From contig DFEW01000008.1 of NCBI GenBank assembly GCA_002369195.1, positions 2,996 through 14,657 on the forward strand: a stretch of DNA of 11,662 nucleotides, written 5' to 3'. The first letter of the stretch is position 1, and each line of letters begins with the position of its first letter. Origin of the DNA: Christensenella sp. UBA3792. Lineage in GTDB: Bacteria > Bacillota > Clostridia > Christensenellales > CAG-138. The notes below the pieces were generated by a model, which was not told the origin of the DNA, did not search any database, and worked only from the letters and a program-made list of their open reading frames with translations. The translations under genes were made by a program, and so were the position numbers. This document shows positions 7,111 through 11,662 of this stretch, piece by piece.

Positions 7111-8466
7111 ATGAAACCGCAAACGATTCAAGATCACAAACGCCCGGCCCTCGCGCTGCCCGTCTGCATCGGCGGCGTGCTCGTGCTTGCGGGCGCTTTC
7201 ACCTACTGGCTGATCAAGGACAAGCCGAGCGTGCCCGGCATCTGCGCCGCGGTCGCGTCGCTCGCGCTGTTTATCCTCGGCTGCTGGCGGTTCGTGCCCG
7301 GCTGGCTGAACTTCTGGAAGGGCGAGGGGGAGACGGCGACGAGGCGCGCCGAGCCGAAGCATATGCTGCTCATCATCGCGCTCGCGTCCGTAGCGGTCGA
7401 GCTTCTCGTGTTCTTCGGCGTGGAGCTTGCGCTGACGATCCACGGCGCGCCGTTCTCCGTGTCCGGCGGCATGTGGGTGTGGCGGCATCTCGACAGCCAG
7501 CATTACCTCGATATCACGCGCGAATGGTACGTGTTCGGCGAGGAGTGGGGCAGGACCGTGCAGCTCGTCTTTCTGCCCGGCTACCCGCTGACCGTCTATC
7601 CGTTCTACCGCATTCTCAATAACGACCTCTACGCCGGCATGCTCGTGTCGTGCCTCGCGTATCCCGCGGCGTGCTGCGTGTTCTACCGCCTGATGCGCCT
7701 TGACTTCGACCACAGAACGGCGCTGCGCGCGGTGTCGTTCCAGTGGCTGCTGCCCGGCGGGTTCTTCTTCGTCGCGCCGATGAGCGAATCGCTCTACCTG
7801 CTGCTGTGCCTGTGCGCGATCTACTGCATGCGAAAGGACCGGTACCTGCTCGCGGGACTGTTCGGCGCATACGCCGCGTTCACGCGTTCGCTCGGGCTGC
7901 TGCTCGTCATCCCGCTGTTTCTCGAGTGGGTGCATGCGTTCAAGACGCGAAAGCCGAAGGCGCGGCTTTACTCGCTGCTGCCGGTGCTGATCGTGCCGGT
8001 CGGCTTCCTTTGTTATCTTCAAATCAATTATACCGTGTCCGGCAACGCACTGCAGTTTCTGACCTATCAGCGCGACCACTGGGGACAGCGGCTCGGCTGG
8101 TTCTTCGCGACCGCCGCGTACCAGACCGACCTCCTCATACAGAACTTCGGCAAGGATCACGAGCTGTTCTTCGGACTGTGGCTGCCGAACCTCGTCTGGC
8201 ACTTCGGCTCGCTTACGCTGTTCGCGCTCGGTTCCAAGCGCCTGCGCCCGTCCTACGCCGCGTGGTTCATCGCGTACTTTGCGATCGCCATCGGCACGAC
8301 GTGGCTGCTCTCCGGTCCGCGGTACCTGCTCGCGATGCCCGCCGTCGCCATGCTGCTTGCGCACCTTTGCGATAAGAAATGGAAGTATTGGCTGTCCGCC
8401 GCCCTCCTTGTCCCGCTGTCCGTGCTGTACCTCATCGCCTTCGCCCTGCGCTGGCAGGTGTGGTAA
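7111..8466 (+). CDS. PIG-V-like (GT76-type) membrane mannosyltransferase family protein
   Basis: A 451-residue polytopic protein with about ten or more hydrophobic helices, resembling the PIG-V family of dolichol-phosphate-mannose-dependent transferases. Supporting motifs: MWVWRHLDSQHYLDI at 121-135 (D128, H131, Y132, like the family's WD..HY loop), FLPGYPLTVYPFYR at 154-167, LLPGGFFFVAPMSESLYLL at 213-231 (like the NPAS...SESLF segment), AFTRSLGLLL at 256-265 (R259) and SGPRYLLAMP at 401-410. Bacteria make no GPI anchors, so a lipid-linked-sugar transferase for a surface glycan or glycoprotein is inferred. ATG 7111 is chosen for GGAGG at 7101-7105; upstream in-frame ATGs at 6991 and 7096 lack such a site, and 6991 precedes the promoter. 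It is transcribed divergently from the RND gene. Exact acceptor and sugar are unknown. Confidence 0.75.
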   Translation: MKPQTIQDHKRPALALPVCIGGVLVLAGAFTYWLIKDKPSVPGICAAVASLALFILGCWRFVPGWLNFWKGEGETATRRAEPKHMLLIIALASVAVELLVFFGVELALTIHGAPFSVSGGMWVWRHLDSQHYLDITREWYVFGEEWGRTVQLVFLPGYPLTVYPFYRILNNDLYAGMLVSCLAYPAACCVFYRLMRLDFDHRTALRAVSFQWLLPGGFFFVAPMSESLYLLLCLCAIYCMRKDRYLLAGLFGAYAAFTRSLGLLLVIPLFLEWVHAFKTRKPKARLYSLLPVLIVPVGFLCYLQINYTVSGNALQFLTYQRDHWGQRLGWFFATAAYQTDLLIQNFGKDHELFFGLWLPNLVWHFGSLTLFALGSKRLRPSYAAWFIAYFAIAIGTTWLLSGPRYLLAMPAVAMLLAHLCDKKWKYWLSAALLVPLSVLYLIAFALRWQVW

Positions 8467-8504
8467 GCACAAGATGCAGCCGTATTCCGTTTACGTCGCT
8501 GTGT

Positions 8505-8533
8505 TTGACTTTTTTTCAAAAACCCTGTAAGAT
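8505..8533 (+). promoter_or_regulatory. SigA-type promoter of the sigma/anti-sigma operon
   Basis: TTGACT (8505-8510) and TAAGAT (8528-8533) are 17 bases apart. The start is predicted near 8540, leaving a leader of about 34 bases with GGAAGGA at 8560-8566. This is a housekeeping-type promoter; I see no clear ECF-type AAC/CGT pair, so the sequence gives no visible sign of autoregulation. Confidence 0.65.
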
Positions 8534-8573
8534 TTCCGCTTCTTGTGCGTCATATAGGCGGAAGGAAGAAAAG

Positions 8574-9053
8574 ATGGACACCATTGAACGCATCTATCGC
8601 GCATACTTCACGGACGTGTACCGCTACTGCATGCGGCTCTGCGGCGATCCCGATATCGCCGAGGAGCTGACGAGCGACACGTTCTTTACCGCCATGCAAA
8701 AGATCGACCGCTTCCGGGGCGACTGCGAGCTTCGCGTGTGGCTGTGCGAGATCGCGAAAAACAGGTATCTGTCCGAACAGCGCAAAAAGCGCACCGTGCC
8801 GCTCGACGAGACCGTCGAAAGCGCAGCCGATTCGCCCGAATCGCTCGCCGTGCAGCGCGACGACGCCGACCGCGCAAGCGAGGCGGTGCACCGTCTCGAC
8901 GAGCCGTACAAGGAGGTATTCCTTTTGCGGGTCTACGGCGAAATGCCGTTTGAAAACATCGGCAGACTGTTCGGAAAGACCGCCAATTGGGCGTGCGTCA
9001 CCTTCCACCGCGCGAAAGCGAAAATCAAAGCCGAACTGGAGGAAAAGCAATGA
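8574..9053 (+). CDS. ECF-type RNA polymerase sigma factor
   Basis: A 159-residue sigma-70-family protein with only regions 2 and 4, the ECF layout. Region 2 spans about 6-72 (YRAYFTDVYRYCMRLCGD, then AEELTSDTFFTAM and WLCEIAKNRYL), an acidic linker lies at 77-105, and region 4 is about 107-155 with a helix-turn-helix at ENIGRLFGKTANWACVTFHR. It should direct RNA polymerase to a dedicated promoter set when its partner anti-sigma releases it. ATG 8574 follows GGAAGGA by seven bases; the open frame extends upstream into the previous gene but has no supported start there. Its stop overlaps the anti-sigma start as ATGA, and GGAGG at 9038-9042 inside this gene serves the next one. The inducing signal and regulon are unknown. 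Confidence 0.92.
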   Translation: MDTIERIYRAYFTDVYRYCMRLCGDPDIAEELTSDTFFTAMQKIDRFRGDCELRVWLCEIAKNRYLSEQRKKRTVPLDETVESAADSPESLAVQRDDADRASEAVHRLDEPYKEVFLLRVYGEMPFENIGRLFGKTANWACVTFHRAKAKIKAELEEKQ

Positions 9054-9898
9054 AGGATTGCGGAATCGTAAAGGATCTTATGCCGCTTGTTGCGGAGAAT
9101 ATGGCGAGCGAGGAATCGACCGCCTTTGTAAAGAATCACCTTGAAACCTGTGCGGATTGCAAAAAAGCATTCGAGGACATGAGAGCGCCGGTCAGGACCG
9201 AACCCGCCGCGCCGTTAAAAATGGTCAAACGAACGGTCAAAAGACGCGGACTTCTGATCGCGGGGCTGATCGCCTGCCTTGTCGCGGCGCTGCTGGTCGG
9301 CGTATTTGCGGGGCTTATGAAGCCGATCGTGATCCACTCGGCATATGAAGCGTTCGAGTCCGTAGAGATTCAACCGGATCGCATCTGCCTGAATCAGACG
9401 CAGAATACGAATCTGATTGCGGAAAAAGAAGGCGGGATCATTTATATCGGCGCATATACGACGCTCTGGGATCAATGGACGGGCAAAGCAACGCATGCGT
9501 CTTCGACGGAACTGCCGCTGGACGGCGTCGACGCGATCCTGTTCGAGCCGTATGACGGTACGGAGCATGAGATCCTGTATCAGCGCGACGGATATCCGGT
9601 CGAAGCGGGCTTTGCACTGCCGCGGCTGGTGATGAACTATTACTTTGCGATCGCGCTTGCCGGAACGGTCGTGCTTGCCGCTGTGTGGCTTGTGCTGCGG
9701 CTGACCAAAAAGGAAAAGGCAAGCCGCGTGTTCGAAATCCTGCTGCTCGCTCCGCTGAGCGGGACGCTGGCGTTCCTCTTTGCGGGATTCCCCGCGACGA
9801 CGATCGCGCCGGTGCGCGAGCTGGCGTTCGTTTGCCTCATCGCGCTGCTGCTGTTTTTCGCGGGGCTGTCTGCACGGGCGCTGCTGAAGAAGGAGTGA
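9050..9898 (+). CDS. Zinc-finger (zf-HC2) membrane anti-sigma factor
   Basis: A 282-residue protein expected to hold the neighbouring ECF sigma factor inactive at the membrane. The N-terminus carries C4 and H30-L-E-T-C34-A-D-C37, the C...HxxxCxxC zinc motif of ZAS-type anti-sigma factors, in a cytoplasmic part (1-66). A membrane helix follows at about 67-89 after the basic stretch KRTVKRR. Next comes an extracytoplasmic sensor-like segment (90-193) and three more helices (196-217, 227-246, 257-277), more than the single span of simple anti-sigmas. ATG 9050 is translationally coupled to the sigma gene (ATGA) with GGAGG seven bases upstream. A strong terminator follows at 9951-9995, so this is a two-gene operon. 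The role of the C-terminal helices is unknown. Confidence 0.85.
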   Translation: MKDCGIVKDLMPLVAENMASEESTAFVKNHLETCADCKKAFEDMRAPVRTEPAAPLKMVKRTVKRRGLLIAGLIACLVAALLVGVFAGLMKPIVIHSAYEAFESVEIQPDRICLNQTQNTNLIAEKEGGIIYIGAYTTLWDQWTGKATHASSTELPLDGVDAILFEPYDGTEHEILYQRDGYPVEAGFALPRLVMNYYFAIALAGTVVLAAVWLVLRLTKKEKASRVFEILLLAPLSGTLAFLFAGFPATTIAPVRELAFVCLIALLLFFAGLSARALLKKE

Positions 9899-9906
9899 GC
9901 GCATCC

Positions 9907-9932
9907 AAAGGCCTTCCCCTCGAGGGGGAAGC
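9907..9932. repeat. Short GC-rich interspersed hairpin (remnant)
   Basis: CTTCCCC (9913-9919) pairs with GGGGAAG (9925-9931) around TCGAG, flanked by AAAGG. It has no T tract, and a separate true terminator follows, so it is not the terminator itself. It resembles the CCTTCCCC...GGGGAAGG hairpins scattered between genes in gut Clostridia (recollection, not a search). Confidence 0.5.
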
Positions 9933-9950
9933 ACTTCCCGTAAAGCGATC

Positions 9951-9995
9951 AGGATGTGAAAAACCTGTGGAGTTTTTCGCATCCTCTTTCTTTTT
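9951..9995 (+). terminator. Rho-independent terminator of the sigma/anti-sigma operon
   Basis: AGGATGTGAAAAAC (9951-9964) pairs with GTTTTTCGCATCCT (9972-9985) over 14 positions with one U-G wobble and a seven-base loop. CTTTCTTTTT follows. It isolates the operon from pyrH. Confidence 0.85.
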
Positions 9996-10006
9996 GGCAT
10001 TCCGTA

Positions 10007-10015
10007 TGCTATACT
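10007..10015 (+). promoter_or_regulatory. Extended -10 promoter of pyrH
   Basis: TGC precedes TATACT (10010-10015). The -35 region is only T-rich. The start is predicted near 10022, giving a leader of about 19 bases that carries AGGAGGGG (10029-10036) before ATG 10041. Confidence 0.6.
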
Positions 10016-10040
10016 GGTACCTGCAAACAGGAGGGGTGTT

Positions 10041-10733
10041 ATGAAACGAGTTTTGTTGAAGGTTTCCGGAGAGGCGCTTTCGAGCGCGAACCAGCCGGTG
10101 TGTTTTGAAAAGGTCGAGGAGACCGCAAGAGAAATCAAGATGCTTTACGACGCGGGTCTTGAAATCGGCATCGTCGTCGGCGGCGGCAACATCGTGCGCG
10201 GACGCGACACGGTCATGCAGGAGCGCTCGCGCATGGACAGCATGGGTATGCTTTCGACGGCGATCAATACGCTCGCGCTGCAGGACTGTCTGGAGCGGCA
10301 GGGCATGCCGACGCTCGCGATGAGTGCGGTCGCGATGCACCGGTTTATCGACGAGTACACCGCCCGCGGCGCGAGAGCGGCGCTTTCGGAAGGCAAGGTC
10401 GTGCTGTTCGCCTGCGGCACCGGCTGTCCGTACTTCTCGACGGACACGGCTTCGGCGCTGCGCGCTTTGGAGATCGGCGCGGACACGCTGCTGATGGCGA
10501 AGAACATCGACGCGGTCTACAGCGCGGACCCGAAGAAGGACCCGAACGCGATCCGCTATTCGCACCTCACCTATAATAAGGTGATCGCGGACAACCTGCA
10601 GGCGATCGACATTCCGGCGATCACGATGTGCCGCGACAACGGTTTGGAAATTCTGGTGTTTGCCCGTTCCGAGATCGACAAGGTCGCAAGGGGCGAGCGC
10701 GTCGGCACGCGCATCGACGGAAAAGATGCTTGA
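10041..10733 (+). CDS. pyrH: UMP kinase
   Basis: A 230-residue amino-acid-kinase-fold enzyme that phosphorylates UMP to UDP with ATP in the cytoplasm, feeding all pyrimidine nucleotide and UDP-sugar synthesis. Seen: KVSGEAL (7-13), VVGGGNIVRG (45-54), DSMGMLSTAINTLALQD (66-82), GTGCPYFSTDTASALRALE (126-144) and KNIDAVYSADPKKDP (154-168), ending in GERVGTRI. The length is normal or slightly short; the loop after GEAL is trimmed compared with E. coli. C129 stands where E. coli and B. subtilis have Asn (GTGNP). ATG 10041 has AGGAGG at the proper distance. Usually pyrH follows rpsB-tsf; here it follows a sigma/anti-sigma operon closed by a terminator and has its own promoter. frr follows after 60 bases. 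Confidence 0.96.
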   Translation: MKRVLLKVSGEALSSANQPVCFEKVEETAREIKMLYDAGLEIGIVVGGGNIVRGRDTVMQERSRMDSMGMLSTAINTLALQDCLERQGMPTLAMSAVAMHRFIDEYTARGARAALSEGKVVLFACGTGCPYFSTDTASALRALEIGADTLLMAKNIDAVYSADPKKDPNAIRYSHLTYNKVIADNLQAIDIPAITMCRDNGLEILVFARSEIDKVARGERVGTRIDGKDA

Positions 10734-10759
10734 AACCACCGCGGAATCTGTTGTATAAT
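10730..10759 (+). promoter_or_regulatory. SigA-type promoter of frr
   Basis: TTGAAA (10730-10735, overlapping the pyrH stop) and a perfect TATAAT (10754-10759) are 18 bases apart. The start is predicted near 10766. No terminator separates pyrH and frr, so frr can be read both from here and through from pyrH. Confidence 0.7.
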
Positions 10760-10793
10760 AAAGAGTCAATGAAAGTCAAAGGAGGAATCCGAT

Positions 10794-11351
10794 ATGCCGA
10801 TGGAACTGATCGATGAAACCAAAGAAAAAATGACAAAGACGCTGAACGTCTTGAAGTCCGAGCTTTCGAGTCTGCGGGCGGGCCGCGCGAACGCGCAGGT
10901 GCTGGATCGCATTGCGGTCGACTACTACGGCACGATGACGCCGATCAATCAGCTCGGCAACATCTCCACGCCCGAACCGCGCATGCTGATCATTGCGCTG
11001 TGGGATTCCAAGATGATCCCCGCGGTCGAAAAGGCGATCCAGAAGTCCGATCTCGGAATCAACCCCGCGAACGACGGCAAGGTCATCCGCCTCGTGTTCC
11101 CGGAGCTGACCGAGGAACGCAGAAAGGACCTCGTCAAGACCGTGCGCAAGAAGGGTGAGGAGAGCAAGGTGGCGATCCGCAACATCCGCCGCGATCTCAA
11201 CGAGCAGATCAAGAAGCAGAAGAAGGACGGCACGCTGACCGAGGACGATCAGAAGCGTCTTGAGGAAAAGGGACAGAAGCTGACCGACGAGTTCATCAAG
11301 GACGTCGACACGATTCTGGCCGCGAAGGAAAAGGAGATCCTTTCGGTTTGA
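10794..11351 (+). CDS. frr: Ribosome recycling factor
   Basis: A 185-residue protein that, with EF-G, splits post-termination ribosomes. The length is exactly that of the family, and the hallmark stretches are present: [16 protein letters not shown] (25-40), [17 protein letters not shown] (42-58), [11 protein letters not shown] (105-115), the IRNIRRD three-helix-bundle segment (128-134) and [19 protein letters not shown] (150-168). ATG 10794 is preferred over ATG 10800 because AAAGGAGG (10778-10785) ends eight bases before it. The gene has its own promoter after pyrH, and its stop TGA lies inside the TTGA overlap with the next frame. The conserved neighbour uppS is not in the window. Confidence 0.97.
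   Translation: MPMELIDETKEKMTKTLNVLKSELSSLRAGRANAQVLDRIAVDYYGTMTPINQLGNISTPEPRMLIIALWDSKMIPAVEKAIQKSDLGINPANDGKVIRLVFPELTEERRKDLVKTVRKKGEESKVAIRNIRRDLNEQIKKQKKDGTLTEDDQKRLEEKGQKLTDEFIKDVDTILAAKEKEILSV
11331..11336 (+). promoter_or_regulatory. Ribosome site AAGGAG for the frame after frr
   Basis: Located inside the end of frr, 11 bases before TTG 11348. The distance is slightly long, so translational coupling through the TTGA overlap with the frr stop probably helps. A second in-frame TTG at 11360 is the alternative start. Confidence 0.45.
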
Positions 11352-11662
11352 GCAGCGTATTGGGGCTCGATCCGGATACGGCGGCAGCGCTGCTTGCGGC
11401 GGACGGAAAACCGGTCCGCTTCGTTGAAGTGCGCTCGAAAAAAGGCAGCAAGGGCGCCGATCGCCGCGTGATCAAGGTCGCGCACTCCGACGGCGAGACC
11501 GTGCTGTACTGGTCCGCGTTTCGCACGGAGGTGACAACCCCTCAGTCACCTGTCGGTGACAGCTCCCCTTGCACAGGGGAGCCGAACCCAAAAGCCCGAC
11601 TTGTGCAGACGGAGGTGACAACCACTCAGTCACCTGTCGGTGACAGCGATGGTCTCACATGG
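11348..11662 (+). CDS. Unrecognised small protein with in-frame palindromic repeats, partial
   Basis: A frame of 105 codons open to the window edge. The proposed start is TTG 11348, whose TTGA overlaps the frr stop, so the gene was probably translated together with frr. Residues 1 to about 58 look like a genuine compact domain ([19 protein letters not shown], then basic [12 protein letters not shown] and [18 protein letters not shown]). From residue 60 it becomes low-complexity: [13 protein letters not shown] recurs 28 residues later as [13 protein letters not shown]. These peptides come from a palindromic DNA repeat of intergenic type, so the original protein may have ended near here or been extended by insertion. 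I do not recognise the domain. Codon use in the first part matches neighbouring genes. No uppS-like motif is visible. Confidence 0.55.
   Translation, partial: MSSVLGLDPDTAAALLAADGKPVRFVEVRSKKGSKGADRRVIKVAHSDGETVLYWSAFRTEVTTPQSPVGDSSPCTGEPNPKARLVQTEVTTTQSPVGDSDGLTW
11525..11647. repeat. Duplicated palindromic element, 84-base period
   Basis: Two 39-base copies (11525-11563 and 11609-11647) differ at one base and are 84 bases apart, exactly 28 codons. Each contains GTCACC-TGTC-GGTGAC, a six-pair hairpin. After the first copy stands a second hairpin, GCTCCCCT-TGCAC-AGGGGAGC (11562-11582); after the second copy this hairpin is absent. The pairing of CTCAGTCACC with a CTCCCC...GGGGAG hairpin is, from memory, typical of dispersed repeats in gut Clostridia. 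Confidence 0.8.

Noticed and set aside
7057..8472. 471-residue antisense frame across the PIG-V-like gene
   Set aside because: High GC removes stops on the opposite strand. The product is Arg/Glu/His-rich with no domain, and the sense frame has clear family motifs.
8379..8573. Longer N-terminus for the sigma factor
   Set aside because: It would overlap the preceding gene and cross the promoter; homology to sigma region 2 begins just after ATG 8574.

Overview
The window looks like chromosome from a GC-rich Bacillota, probably a gut-type Clostridia. I infer this from a GdpP/YybS c-di-AMP pair, purine-rich AGGAGG ribosome sites, TATAAT-type promoters (often with an extended TGn), a pyrH-frr core block, and short GC-rich hairpin repeats of a kind I associate with clostridial gut genomes. 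No plasmid, phage, transposase, tRNA, rRNA or CRISPR array is visible.

Layout. Positions 1-2506 (minus strand) hold a DUF2232/YybS-like membrane protein followed, with a 4-base ATGA overlap, by the c-di-AMP phosphodiesterase gdpP, which runs off the left edge. Positions 2507-2979 are a 473-base gap rich in signals. Reading the minus strand, it holds an RND-gene terminator, a bulged dyad, an extended -10 promoter followed by a Shine-Dalgarno with no good start codon, an array of 31-base tandem repeats with palindromic cores, a second orphan Shine-Dalgarno, and a consensus-spaced promoter whose predicted start falls on the yybS ATG itself. Positions 2980-6948 (minus) encode a large RND efflux permease with a roughly 275-residue coiled-coil insertion. 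Positions 7111-8466 (plus, divergent) encode a PIG-V-like membrane glycosyltransferase. Positions 8574-9898 are an ECF-type sigma factor and its zinc-binding membrane anti-sigma factor, overlapping by ATGA and closed by a strong terminator. Positions 10041-11351 are pyrH (UMP kinase) and frr (ribosome recycling factor), each with its own promoter. From 11348 a TTG-started reading frame overlaps the frr stop and stays open to the window end. It contains two in-frame copies of a palindromic repeat.

How they work together. GdpP and YybS are membrane proteins of c-di-AMP and envelope homeostasis. The RND pump, the PIG-V-like transferase and the sigma/anti-sigma pair are also envelope-associated, so most of the window concerns the cell surface. 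pyrH and frr are housekeeping genes, here without rpsB-tsf in front of them. The most promising unexplained signals are the yybS-gdpP leader (repeat array plus possible leaderless start) and the repeat-bearing gene after frr. No wholly new multi-gene system is evident.
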